Positions 42,839-51,955 of a stretch of DNA of 64,000 nucleotides are shown here, piece after piece. Both the position numbers and the translations under genes were made by a program. This stretch comes from Aquabacterium fontiphilum (GTDB lineage: Bacteria; Pseudomonadota; Gammaproteobacteria; Burkholderiales; Burkholderiaceae_C): assembly GCF_009909205.1 (NCBI RefSeq), contig NZ_JAAAPN010000008.1, forward strand, positions 1-64,000, in the 5' to 3' direction. Numbering within the stretch: position 1 is the stretch's first letter; every line of letters begins with the position of its first letter. The notes under the pieces are model-generated. The model did no database searches and was not told where the DNA came from. It saw nothing but the letters and a program-made list of their open reading frames with translations.

Positions 42839-44062
42839 TCAGTCGCCGATGTAGCGGCGCCAGCGGAACAACCACACGAGCCCGATCACCACCACGGCCA
42901 TGGCGCCCGCGGCCAGCCAGAAACCGCCCTGCTCGTGGATGAGTGGCATGACGTCGAAGTTCATGCCGAAAACGCCCGTGATGAGGTTCAATGGCAGGAA
43001 GATGGCGGTCAGCACCGTCAGCGTGCGCATGATCTGGTTGGTGCGGCTGCCCAGCGCCGAGAAGTGCATCTGCACCGCGCTTTCGGCCGAGGTTTCGAGG
43101 CGGCGCACATGGGCCAGCACGCGCTCGATGTGTTCCTGCACATCGCGCGAGCGCACGCGCAGCACCTCGCGTTCCCGCGCGCCTTGCGGGTCGGCTGGCA
43201 CGGGCCAGTCGGCCAGCGCGTCGATCCATTCCTGCACCGCACTGCGCTGGTCTTCGCAGATGTCTTCCAGCAAGTGCAACGTGTTGCGCGAATCAAGCAG
43301 GGCCTGCCAGTGGCGGAATTGCTGGCGGTTGCTCAGCAGTTCCTGCTGGAGGTAGCCGAACTGCCGGGTCAGCAGACGGCGCAGGTCCAGATAGCTGTCC
43401 ACCATGTGGTTGACGATGCGCAGCATCAGGTCGGCCGGGCTGGGTGGCAGCCGGTTGGTGCTGCCCCGGCTGTCGTGGCGCCAGCCGATGCTGCCATCGC
43501 CCTGAGCGTCATCGCCATGCAGCGGCGGCAGCGGTGCATCGCCATCGGCGTCGAGCGAGCGCTCAGCGTCTGATGCGCCTGCCAGCCCCGCCGCGCCGGC
43601 CGGACGCACTGGCGGGATCAGGGCGGCCAGCCGTGATTCGAAGAAGTCGCGCACCGAGCAGTCCGCCGGATGCACGGTCAGCAGGACGCGGTCGAACAGG
43701 GCGAAGCCCACCGGGCTGGTGTCGATGGCGGCCATGGCCTGGCGCGCGCTGGAAGGCGTGCCATGCGCATCGTCGATGAACAGCCGCTCGGTGCCCGCCC
43801 CAGCAGCCAGCCGGCGAAACACCAGCAGGTCGTACCACGAGGTGTAGTCGAACTGCGAGGGCAGTTGCGGGTTCAGCAGGTCGGAGACGTGCAGGTCGAC
43901 GAGGCTGCCGCCCGCCAGCCGCAGCAGTTCGCCCTGGATCTCGGCCAGCCGGACCTCGAAGACACGGCGGCTGGTTGTGACCCACAGAAAGCCCTGGGGG
44001 GGCAGGGCCTGCGGCCACGTCGCCAGCTCGGTGAAGCCGTCGTGGATGTGGAAGATGCGCAC
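42839..44062 (-). CDS. corA: CorA-family divalent cation transporter
   Basis: This inner-membrane Mg2+ (or Co2+/Zn2+) channel/transporter has 407 residues: a large cytoplasmic N-terminal funnel, a long helix, and two C-terminal membrane helices. The selectivity motif GMN is in VFGMNFDVMP near residue 367, and the last helix is FWLAAGAMAVVVIGLVWLF. An acidic insert (residues about 165-195) is variable in this family. Close relatives include ZntB, so the ion is not certain. It follows hemB by 11 bases and converges with the UDG gene. Confidence 0.92.
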   Translation of the reverse strand: MRIFHIHDGFTELATWPQALPPQGFLWVTTSRRVFEVRLAEIQGELLRLAGGSLVDLHVSDLLNPQLPSQFDYTSWYDLLVFRRLAAGAGTERLFIDDAHGTPSSARQAMAAIDTSPVGFALFDRVLLTVHPADCSVRDFFESRLAALIPPVRPAGAAGLAGASDAERSLDADGDAPLPPLHGDDAQGDGSIGWRHDSRGSTNRLPPSPADLMLRIVNHMVDSYLDLRRLLTRQFGYLQQELLSNRQQFRHWQALLDSRNTLHLLEDICEDQRSAVQEWIDALADWPVPADPQGAREREVLRVRSRDVQEHIERVLAHVRRLETSAESAVQMHFSALGSRTNQIMRTLTVLTAIFLPLNLITGVFGMNFDVMPLIHEQGGFWLAAGAMAVVVIGLVWLFRWRRYIGD

Positions 44063-44073
44063 GCCGCCCCCGC

Positions 44074-45159
<1,086 letters not shown>

Positions 45160-45187
45160 TCAACTACACCGATTGGTGCATCCCCCC

Positions 45188-45193
45188 TATAAT
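45188..45193 (+). promoter_or_regulatory. consensus -10 TATAAT for the candidate small RNA
   Basis: A perfect TATAAT in the hemB-hemJ gap, rare in this GC-rich DNA. Expected transcription start is near 45200. No strong -35 is seen at 16-18 bp, so an activator may be needed. Confidence 0.5.
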
Positions 45194-45199
45194 TGATCC

Positions 45200-45312
45200 T
45201 GAATGATACGCCGCAAGGCCTCATTCCCTGCTTTTCCTCCCTGAGCAGGTGCCTTACCGTGATGACAGCGTTAAGGCTTGCAAGCCCCGGCTCATGCCGG
45301 GGCTCTTTTTTT
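45200..45312 (+). ncRNA. candidate small regulatory RNA of about 113 nt
   Basis: This short unit has a perfect -10 upstream, no open frame of note and a strong terminator at its end. By hand four stem-loops can be drawn. The first is AATGA/TCATT with an inner GCC-GCAA-GGC closed by a GNRA tetraloop (45202-45225). The second is CCTGC/GCAGG (45227-45249) with a 13-base pyrimidine-rich loop containing TTTTCCTCCC. The third is GCCTTA/TAAGGC (45251-45277). The fourth is the terminator. CCUCC in an exposed loop is complementary to Shine-Dalgarno sequences and is a common feature of trans-acting sRNAs. It could also be a leader of hemJ, but the terminator ends before that gene. Confidence 0.55.
45283..45312 (+). 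terminator. Rho-independent terminator of the candidate small RNA
   Basis: AGCCCCGG and CCGGGGCT form a perfect 8-bp stem with a 6-base loop, followed by C and seven T. It ends 18 bases before the hemJ start. No protein gene on the plus strand precedes it closely, so it must end a short transcript. Confidence 0.85.
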
Positions 45313-45330
45313 GCCCGCCATAATCTGCCC

Positions 45331-45777
45331 ATGGACAACGCATACCTGTGGGTCAAGGCCCTGCACATCGTCTTTGTGGCCAGCTGGTTTGCCGGCCTGT
45401 TCTACCTGCCGCGCATCTACGTCAACCTGGCCATGGTGGCCGGCGACAGCCACGCCGAGCGCGAGCGCCTGCTGGTGATGGCGCGCAAGCTCTACCGCTT
45501 CAGCACCTTGTTGATGATCCCGGCCGTGGTGCTGGGCCTGGTGCTGTGGCTGCATTTTGGCGTGGGCAAGGGGCCGGGCCAGATCTGGCTGCACATCAAG
45601 GGCACGCTGGTCATCCTGGCCATTGGCTACCACCACTACTGCAAGCGCCTGCTGCGCGATTTCGAATCGCTGCACAACCGCCGCAGCCACCGCTGGTACC
45701 GCGTCTTCAACGAGGTGGCCGTGGTGCTGTTTGCAGCCATCGTCATCCTGGTGGTGCTCAAGCCCACGGTGGGCTGA
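45331..45777 (+). CDS. hemJ: HemJ-type protoporphyrinogen oxidase (UPF0093/CopD-like membrane protein)
   Basis: This 148-residue protein has four hydrophobic segments and starts MDNAYLWVKALHIVFVASWFAGLFYLPRIYVNLAM, with the conserved His in KALHI and the R-x-x-V pattern of HemJ. The segment LWLHFGVGKGPGQIWLHIKGTLVILAIGYHHY also fits. HemJ oxidises protoporphyrinogen IX in the membrane. Annotators sometimes name this group CopD family. The location opposite hemB supports the heme role. ATG at 45331 follows the terminator; longer frames would start inside the candidate sRNA. Confidence 0.82.
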   Translation: MDNAYLWVKALHIVFVASWFAGLFYLPRIYVNLAMVAGDSHAERERLLVMARKLYRFSTLLMIPAVVLGLVLWLHFGVGKGPGQIWLHIKGTLVILAIGYHHYCKRLLRDFESLHNRRSHRWYRVFNEVAVVLFAAIVILVVLKPTVG

Positions 45778-45793
45778 CGCGGGGCCCCGGAAC

Positions 45794-46966
45794 ATGGCCC
45801 GCCCGCGCAGTGCCGCCTGGCCGCTGAGCGGCGTGGCCGTGGCCCTGGTCGTTTACGCCACGCTGTATCCGCTCAGCGGCTGGCACTGGCCCGAAGGCCA
45901 GGTTTTCCGCTGGGCGTTGCCTCGGCTGGGGCACGAGGCCGCCAGCGACCTGGCCGGCAACATCCTCGGCTACGTGCCGCTGGGGCTCATCCTGTGTCTG
46001 GCGCACCTGCGCAGCGGCCGGCCTGCCTGGTGGGCGGCCTGCTTGACGCTGGCATCGGCCAGCGCGCTGTCGTACACGCTGGAGCTCATCCAGTACGCGG
46101 TGCCCTCGCGCATCCCGTCGCTGACCGACTGGGTGCTCAACAGCCTGGGCGCGGCCTGGGGCGTGCTGGCCGCCCTGACGCTGCATGCGCTGGGTGTGGT
46201 GGCCGCCTGGCACACCATGGTGCAGCGCTGGTTCGGCTCGCCCTCGGGCTGGGGGCCGGCGCTGCTGTGGATCTGGCCGCTCGGCCTGCTGTATCCGCCG
46301 CCCCTGCCGCTCGGACAGGGCCAGTTGCTGCCGCCCGTGCGCCTGTTGTGGCTCGAGTGGACGCAGGACGTGAGCTGGCAGGGCTGGTTGCTGCCCGACG
46401 ACCCCATCCTGATCTGGAGCCGGGCGCACGCCTCCTGGCTGGCCCTGCCCTGGCCGGGTGTCTTCGAGGCCGCCGTGGTGGCGCTGGGCATGCTCGCGCC
46501 TTTGTGCGTGGTCTGCGCTCTGGTGCGCGCCGCGCCCATGCGGCTGGCCCTGATGGCCATGCTGGTGATGGCTGGCATGGGGGTCACGACCTTGTCGAGT
46601 GCGCTGAACTATGGCCCGCCGCAGGCGCTGAGCTGGGTCACGCTGCCCAGCAGCCAGGGCCTGCTCGTGGGGGCACTGGGTGGCGCGGTGCTGCTGCATC
46701 GCTCGCGCCTGACCTGCGCCTGGCTGGGCCTGCTCGTGCTGGCCGTGCTGGTCTGGCTCATCCACCAGGCGCCCACCGATCCCTATCAGGCCCAGGCCCT
46801 GCAGTCGTGGACGCAGGGGCGCTTCATCCGCTTTCACGGGCTGGCGCGCTGGGTGGGCCTGCTGTGGCCCTATGCCGCCATGCTCTGGCTGGCGGCGCAC
46901 CTGGTGCGCCGCCGGGCCGATCTGCGAGAGGCCCCGCCGCGCGAGGGGCCCGATGCGCTCGCCTAG
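45794..46966 (+). CDS. VanZ-family integral membrane protein
   Basis: This 390-residue polytopic protein has an N-terminal VanZ-like domain (residues 10-115: DLAGNILGYVPLGLILCLAHL, YTLELIQYAVPSRIPSLTDWVLNSLGAAWG). It is followed by more membrane segments, about ten in all. VanZ of enterococci affects teicoplanin resistance, but most bacterial VanZ-domain proteins have no known role. ATG at 45794 lies 16 bases after hemJ. The C-terminal half is not recognised. Confidence 0.85.
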   Translation: MARPRSAAWPLSGVAVALVVYATLYPLSGWHWPEGQVFRWALPRLGHEAASDLAGNILGYVPLGLILCLAHLRSGRPAWWAACLTLASASALSYTLELIQYAVPSRIPSLTDWVLNSLGAAWGVLAALTLHALGVVAAWHTMVQRWFGSPSGWGPALLWIWPLGLLYPPPLPLGQGQLLPPVRLLWLEWTQDVSWQGWLLPDDPILIWSRAHASWLALPWPGVFEAAVVALGMLAPLCVVCALVRAAPMRLALMAMLVMAGMGVTTLSSALNYGPPQALSWVTLPSSQGLLVGALGGAVLLHRSRLTCAWLGLLVLAVLVWLIHQAPTDPYQAQALQSWTQGRFIRFHGLARWVGLLWPYAAMLWLAAHLVRRRADLREAPPREGPDALA

Positions 46967-46978
46967 AATGCCGCCACG

Positions 46979-47305
46979 ATGTCTTACTACCAGCGCCACA
47001 TCTTTTTCTGCCTGAACCAGCGCATCAACGGCGAGGCCTGCTGCGCCGATCACCCGGCCAAGGCCGCGTTTGACCATTGCAAGGCCCGCGTGGCTGCCGC
47101 CGGCCTCAATGGCAAGGGCGGTGTGCGGGTCAACAAGGCGGGCTGCCTGGACCGCTGCGCGGGCGGGCCGGTGGCTGTGGTCTACCCCGAGGGCACCTGG
47201 TACACCTTTGTCGACAACAGCGACATCGACGAGATCGTCGAGCGCCACCTGCAAGGTGGTGAAGTCGTCGAACGGCTGGTGTTGCCTGATGACGTGGGGC
47301 GCTGA
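46979..47305 (+). CDS. thioredoxin-like [2Fe-2S] ferredoxin
   Basis: This 108-residue protein of the thioredoxin-like 2Fe-2S ferredoxin group begins MSYYQRHIFFCLNQR. Cluster-ligand candidates are C11 and C20 or C21 in the first half and C55 and C59 in NKAGCLDRCAGGPVAVVYPEGTWY, the usual two-pair layout. Its redox partner is not evident. It is read with the VanZ gene upstream and a hydrolase gene 6 bases downstream. Confidence 0.87.
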   Translation: MSYYQRHIFFCLNQRINGEACCADHPAKAAFDHCKARVAAAGLNGKGGVRVNKAGCLDRCAGGPVAVVYPEGTWYTFVDNSDIDEIVERHLQGGEVVERLVLPDDVGR

Positions 47306-47311
47306 GCGGCC

Positions 47312-47962
47312 ATGATCGGACGCCCCGCATCCACCCTGATCGACGGGCCGGCCGGGCCGATCGAGATCGTGGTCGAGTCGCCGGACGCGGCTCCGCTGGG
47401 GCTGGCCGTGGTGGCGCACCCGCATCCACTGATGGGTGGCACGATGGACAACAAGGTCGTGCATACCCTGTCGCGGGCCCATGTGGCGGCAGGCTGGACG
47501 GCCGTGCGCTTCAACTTCCGCGGCGTGGGGCACTCCGGCGGTGCGCACGACGACGGCGTCGGCGAAACCGACGACCTGCTGGCTGTGCTGCAGCACCACC
47601 TGAGCCAGTCGCCCTGGCAAGGGCGGCCCTGGGCCCTGGCCGGTTTTTCGTTCGGGGGCTTTGTCGCAGCCCGGGCGGCCGAGGCCATGGCCCACCACGC
47701 GCCTGCTGTGGTCTCACTGGTCAGCCCGGCCACATCCCGTTTCAATGTGCCTGTCGTCCCCGCGGCCACCTTGGTCGTTCAAGGTGAGGCGGACGACGTC
47801 GTCCCGCTGGCGAGCGTGCTGGACTGGGCCCGCCCGCAGGCGCTGCCGGTCACGGTGGTGCCCGGTGCGGGGCATTTCTTCCACGGGCAGCTGCCGCTGC
47901 TGCGCCAGATCGTTGGACATCACCTGCGCGCCCAGGCGCCAGGCGTTGTTGCGGCCGCGTGA
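47312..47962 (+). CDS. alpha/beta hydrolase (COG2945-like)
   Basis: This 216-residue small alpha/beta hydrolase resembles the COG2945 group. Motifs are VAHPHPLMGGTMDNKVV near residue 34 (oxyanion region), FNFRGVGHSGG near residue 68, the nucleophile elbow GFSFGG near residue 111, catalytic Asp in GEADDVVP near residue 158, and His in GAGHFFHG near residue 186. No signal peptide. The substrate is unknown. Confidence 0.87.
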   Translation: MIGRPASTLIDGPAGPIEIVVESPDAAPLGLAVVAHPHPLMGGTMDNKVVHTLSRAHVAAGWTAVRFNFRGVGHSGGAHDDGVGETDDLLAVLQHHLSQSPWQGRPWALAGFSFGGFVAARAAEAMAHHAPAVVSLVSPATSRFNVPVVPAATLVVQGEADDVVPLASVLDWARPQALPVTVVPGAGHFFHGQLPLLRQIVGHHLRAQAPGVVAAA

Positions 47963-48047
47963 ACCGCGGGCTGGCGCCGCCCGCTGGCGTCATCCTGCGT
48001 TGGCCGCCCGCGGCGGTCGGCTGGTCTGATTTTTCTGTCTGCATCCC

Positions 48048-49346
48048 ATGAGCCACTTCCTGCAAGCCCAAGCCCGAGTCATTTCCCCCTTTTCCCGCAA
48101 AGACCCGCGCGCCAGCCGCCGAGCCGCCGTGACGTTGCTGGCTGCAGCGAGCTTGCTGGCCGCTACTCCGTCGTGGGCGCAGCCGGCGCCGGCAACGCAG
48201 GCGGCCCCTGCTGCCACCGTCCGTTTCGACCTGGGCGGGTTCGTGCAGCCCACGGTCGGCATGCCTGCCCCGCCCGAAGTGGCTGCCCGTGCCTACATCC
48301 TGCAAGACCTCAGTAGCCGCCAGACCCTGGCCGCACGCAACGCCGACCAGCCGGTCGAGCCGGCGTCGCTGACCAAGCTGATGACCTCTTACCTGGTCTT
48401 CCAGGCCCTGCAGTCGGGCAAGCTGACGCTGGAACAGACGGTCACCGTCTCGGAGCGTGCCTGGCGCACCGGCATGACGGGCGCCTCGCGTACCTTCATC
48501 CAGGTCAACAGCCAGGTCAAGGTCGACGATCTGCTCAAGGGCATGATTGTTCAAAGCGGCAATGACGCCACGGTGGCGCTGGCCGAGGCCGTGGGCGGCA
48601 CGGTCGAGGTCTTTGTCGACATGATGAACCGCCAGGCGGCCCAGTTCGGCTTGAAGCAGACCAGCTTCCGCAACCCCGAAGGGCTGACCGCTCCGGGCCA
48701 TGTGAGCACCGCCCGCGAACTGTCCGTCATCGCGGCCCGACTGATTGCGGATTTCCCCCAGGCACTGCAGTACTACAGCATGAAGGAGTTTGCCTACAAC
48801 GGCATCCGTCAGCCCAACCGCAACCTGCTGCTTTATCGCGACCCGACGGTCGATGGCCTCAAGACCGGCTTTACCAGTGCGGCGGGCTACTGTCTGATCA
48901 GCACGGCGCGGCGCAGCGGGCCGGCCGGCGAGCGCCGCCTGTTGAGCGTGGTCGTGGGCGCCGCCTCGACCGAATCGCGCGCCAATGAGAGTCAGAAGCT
49001 GCTGAACTGGGGCTACAGTGCCTTCGATGTGGTCAAGCTGTTCGACGCCAACCAGGCGGTGACCACTGCGCCGGTGTGGAAGGGCCGGGATGCCACCGTG
49101 CCGCTGGGACGCACCTCGCCCATCATGGCGGTGGTGCCGCGGGGTCAGGCGGCCCAGGTGCGTACGCAGGTGACGCGCAATGACCCGCTGCTCGCCCCCT
49201 TGAATCAGGGGCAGGTCGTCGGCACCTTGCGCATCAGCCTGGGTCAACAGCCCTGGCAGGACTGGCCGCTTCAAACGCTCAAGCCGGTGCCGCAGGCCGG
49301 CTGGCTGGGGCGCACCTGGGACGCGCTGCGCCTGAGCATTCAATGA
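48048..49346 (+). CDS. dacC: D-alanyl-D-alanine carboxypeptidase (PBP5/6 type)
   Basis: This 432-residue periplasmic DD-carboxypeptidase of the S11 family removes the terminal D-Ala of peptidoglycan side chains. A long N region leads to a signal peptide ending near SWAQ (residue 44). Motifs are SLTK (Ser107-Lys110), SGN in VQSGNDATVAL, and KTG in VDGLKTGFT. The C-terminal beta domain is complete and ends with an amphipathic helix-like WLGRTWDALRLSIQ that would anchor the enzyme to the membrane. The ybeD-type gene overlaps its stop by four bases. Confidence 0.95.
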   Translation: MSHFLQAQARVISPFSRKDPRASRRAAVTLLAAASLLAATPSWAQPAPATQAAPAATVRFDLGGFVQPTVGMPAPPEVAARAYILQDLSSRQTLAARNADQPVEPASLTKLMTSYLVFQALQSGKLTLEQTVTVSERAWRTGMTGASRTFIQVNSQVKVDDLLKGMIVQSGNDATVALAEAVGGTVEVFVDMMNRQAAQFGLKQTSFRNPEGLTAPGHVSTARELSVIAARLIADFPQALQYYSMKEFAYNGIRQPNRNLLLYRDPTVDGLKTGFTSAAGYCLISTARRSGPAGERRLLSVVVGAASTESRANESQKLLNWGYSAFDVVKLFDANQAVTTAPVWKGRDATVPLGRTSPIMAVVPRGQAAQVRTQVTRNDPLLAPLNQGQVVGTLRISLGQQPWQDWPLQTLKPVPQAGWLGRTWDALRLSIQ

Positions 49347-49681
49347 CATCCGAGGTCACCATGAGCCCTGACACGCCGCAGACACCGCCCGCCCCCACGC
49401 CATCGGGCGCGCCGCCCCGCGCCGACGAATCGCTGATCGACTATCCCTGCGCGTTTCCCATCAAGGTGATGGGCCTGCATCAGGAGGCGTTCATTGAGGC
49501 GGTCGTTGCCATCGCGCAGACCCACGACCCGGCTTTCCAGCCACACACGCTCGAGCGCCGACCCTCCAGTTCGGGCACCTACCTGGGGCTGACGGTGACG
49601 GTCATGGCGACCAGCCGCGACCAGCTCGATGCCCTCTATCGCGCGCTCACCAGCCACCCGCTGGTGAAGTACGTGCTCTGA
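49343..49681 (+). CDS. ybeD: YbeD-family protein (DUF493)
   Basis: This 112-residue protein has a Pro/Ala-rich N-terminal extension and then the DUF493 ferredoxin-like ACT-type domain (YPCAFPIKVMGLHQEAFIEAVVAIAQ... SGTYLGLTVTVMATSRDQLDALYRALTSHPLVKYVL). ATG at 49343 overlaps the dacC stop (ATGA). In most relatives the next genes are lipB and lipA; here yajC follows instead. Molecular function is not known. Confidence 0.9.
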   Translation: MTSEVTMSPDTPQTPPAPTPSGAPPRADESLIDYPCAFPIKVMGLHQEAFIEAVVAIAQTHDPAFQPHTLERRPSSSGTYLGLTVTVMATSRDQLDALYRALTSHPLVKYVL

Positions 49682-49690
49682 TCCGCCGCA

Positions 49691-49696
49691 TACAAT
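49691..49696 (+). promoter_or_regulatory. candidate -10 element for yajC-secD-secF
   Basis: TACAAT lies 66 bases before the yajC start, just after the ybeD stop. No clear -35. It suggests that the sec operon starts here. Confidence 0.35.
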
Positions 49697-49762
49697 CCCC
49701 GTGCTTGACTGGCCGGCGCACCCCGATCCGGGTGCCTCGGCCCTTTGTTTGAAGGAAACATC

Positions 49763-50089
49763 GTGTTCATCTCCGACGCCTTTGCCCAGGCCGCCGCGCC
49801 GGCCGCCAGCACCTCCAGCAGCCTTCTGAGCATGCTGCCGTTGGTGCTCATGTTCGTGGTGCTGTATTTCGTGATGATCCGGCCCCAGATGAAGCGCCAG
49901 AAGGAAATCAAGGCCATGCTGGACGCCTTGGCCAAGGGCGACGAGGTCGTCACCCAGGGCGGAGTGGTCGGCAAGATCACCAAGCTCGGCGACAGCTTCG
50001 TCAACGTCGAGGTGGCCAACGGCGTGGAACTGCAGCTGCAGCGCGTGGCCATCGTGCAGGTTCTGCCCAAGGGCACCTTCAGCAAGTAA
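49763..50089 (+). CDS. yajC: preprotein translocase subunit YajC
   Basis: This 108-residue small membrane partner of SecDF has one hydrophobic helix (LLSMLPLVLMFVVLYFVMIRPQMKRQKEI, residues about 20-48) followed by the YajC domain (LAKGDEVVTQGGVVGKITKLGDSFVNVEVANGVELQLQRVAIVQVLPKGT). GTG at 49763 with GAAGGAAA just upstream decides the start. It is 6 bases from secD. Confidence 0.95.
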   Translation: MFISDAFAQAAAPAASTSSSLLSMLPLVLMFVVLYFVMIRPQMKRQKEIKAMLDALAKGDEVVTQGGVVGKITKLGDSFVNVEVANGVELQLQRVAIVQVLPKGTFSK

Positions 50090-50095
50090 GCCGCC

Positions 50096-51952
50096 ATGAA
50101 CCGTTACGCCTGGTGGAAGTACCTCGTCATCGCCGTGGCCCTGGTGCTGGGCTTTCTTTACACCCTGCCCAACTTCTTCGGTGAAGCCCCGGCCGTGCAG
50201 CTGTCCAGTGGCAAGGCCACGGTCAAGCTGAGCAGCGATGACACGGCACGTGTCTCGGCCGCGCTCGACGCCGCCGGCATCAAGGCCGATTTCGTCGAGT
50301 TCGAAGGCACTTCCATCCGCGCACGGTTCAAGGACACGGACACCCAGATCAAGGCGCGTGACGCCATCCAGCGCGCATTCAACCCCGATGCGACGGATCC
50401 GTCCTACATCGTGGCGCTGAACCTGGTGTCGCGCTCACCGCAGTGGCTGCGCACGTTGCACGCCCAGCCCATGTACCTCGGCCTCGATCTGCGCGGCGGG
50501 GTCCACTTCCTGATGCAGGTGGACATGAAGGGTGCCCTGAGCCAGCGGCTGGAAGGGGTAACGGGCGATGCCCGTACGCTGTTGCGCGACAAGGATGTGC
50601 GTCACAGTGGCATCCGCCGCGAGGGCACCACCGTCGTGATTCGCTTCCGTGATGCCGCCACGCGCAATGCCGCCCGTCCGGTGCTGGCCAATGGCCTGGC
50701 CGACCTGGCCTGGGTGGACGCCACCGATGGCAGTGGCGACCTGACCCTGGTGGGGACCCTGCTGCCGCAGGCCGAGCGCGCCATCCAGGAGCAGGCCCTC
50801 AAGCAGAACATCACCACGCTGCACAACCGGATCAACGAACTGGGCGTGGCCGAGCCCGTCATCCAGCAGCAGGGCGCCGACCGGGTGGTCGTGCAGCTGC
50901 CTGGCGTACAGGACACCGCCCGTGCCAAGGACATCATCGGTCGCACGGCCACGTTGGAAGTGCGCTTGGTTGACGACAGCACCGAGGCCCAGGCGGCGCT
51001 CGTGGGCGGCCCGGTGCCGTTTGGCACCGAGCGCTATCTGGAGCGCGATGGCACGCCGCTGATCGTCAAGCGCCAGGTGGTGCTGACCGGCGACAACCTG
51101 ACGGACGCCCAGGCCGGCTTCGACGAGAACCGCGAGCCTGCGGTGCACCTCACGCTTGATGCCCGCGGTGCGCGCATCTTCCGCGACGTCACCCGCGAGA
51201 ACGTGGGCAAGCGCATGGCCATCCTGCTGTTCGAGAAGGGCCGAGGCGAGGTCGTGACCGCCCCTGTGATCCGCGGGGAAATCGCAGGCGGCCGGGTGCA
51301 GATCTCCGGCCGCATGACGACCAACGAGGCCGCAGACACCGCGCTGCTGCTGCGTGCCGGCAGCCTGGCGGCGCCGATGGAGATCATCGAAGAGCGCACC
51401 GTGGGCCCCAGCCTGGGCGCAGAGAACATCGCGCAAGGCTTCAACAGCCTGGTGTGGGGTTTCGTGGCCATCGCCGTGTTCATGACCCTGTACTACATGC
51501 TGTTCGGTGTGTTTTCGACGCTGGCGCTCACGGTCAACCTCCTGTTGCTGATTGCCGTGCTGTCCATGCTGCAGGCCACCCTCACGCTGCCCGGTATCGC
51601 CGCCATCGCGCTGACCCTGGGCATGGCCATCGACGCCAACGTGCTGATCAACGAACGCATTCGCGAAGAGCTGCGCAACGGTTCCGCGCCGCAGACCGCG
51701 ATTCATGCGGGCTACGAGCACGCCTGGGCGACGATCCTGGACTCCAACGTCACCACGCTGATCGCCGGCGTGGCGCTGCTGGCCTTTGGCTCGGGCCCGG
51801 TGCGTGGCTTCGCGGTGGTGCACTGCCTGGGCATCCTGACCTCGATGTTCTCGGCCGTGTTCTTCTCGCGCGGGTTGGTCAATCTCTGGTACGGACGCCA
51901 GAAAAAGCTCAAGAGCGTGTCCATCGGGCAGGTCTGGAAGCCTCAGGAGTAA
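50096..51952 (+). CDS. secD: protein translocase subunit SecD
   Basis: This proton-driven component aids protein export on the periplasmic side of SecYEG. It has 618 residues. An N-terminal helix (YLVIAVALVLGFLYTLPNFF) is followed by the P1 periplasmic domain with GLDLRGGVHFLMQVDM near residue 125 and NRINELGVAEPVIQQQG near residue 243. Five C-terminal helices follow from about residue 445, including ALTLGMAIDANVLINERIREEL, the conserved Asp-bearing helix. secF follows after 3 bases. Confidence 0.97.
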   Translation: MNRYAWWKYLVIAVALVLGFLYTLPNFFGEAPAVQLSSGKATVKLSSDDTARVSAALDAAGIKADFVEFEGTSIRARFKDTDTQIKARDAIQRAFNPDATDPSYIVALNLVSRSPQWLRTLHAQPMYLGLDLRGGVHFLMQVDMKGALSQRLEGVTGDARTLLRDKDVRHSGIRREGTTVVIRFRDAATRNAARPVLANGLADLAWVDATDGSGDLTLVGTLLPQAERAIQEQALKQNITTLHNRINELGVAEPVIQQQGADRVVVQLPGVQDTARAKDIIGRTATLEVRLVDDSTEAQAALVGGPVPFGTERYLERDGTPLIVKRQVVLTGDNLTDAQAGFDENREPAVHLTLDARGARIFRDVTRENVGKRMAILLFEKGRGEVVTAPVIRGEIAGGRVQISGRMTTNEAADTALLLRAGSLAAPMEIIEERTVGPSLGAENIAQGFNSLVWGFVAIAVFMTLYYMLFGVFSTLALTVNLLLLIAVLSMLQATLTLPGIAAIALTLGMAIDANVLINERIREELRNGSAPQTAIHAGYEHAWATILDSNVTTLIAGVALLAFGSGPVRGFAVVHCLGILTSMFSAVFFSRGLVNLWYGRQKKLKSVSIGQVWKPQE

Positions 51953-51955
51953 GCC

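Noticed and set aside
46964-46969. TAGAAT before the ferredoxin gene as a promoter
   Set aside because: It includes the stop codon of the VanZ gene and lies only 9 bases before the ATG; likely coincidence, as the genes are probably co-transcribed.
45758-47698. 646-codon minus-strand frame across VanZ, ferredoxin and hydrolase genes
   Set aside because: It spans three genes with good starts and motifs on the other strand, and its composition is Gln/His/Arg-rich.
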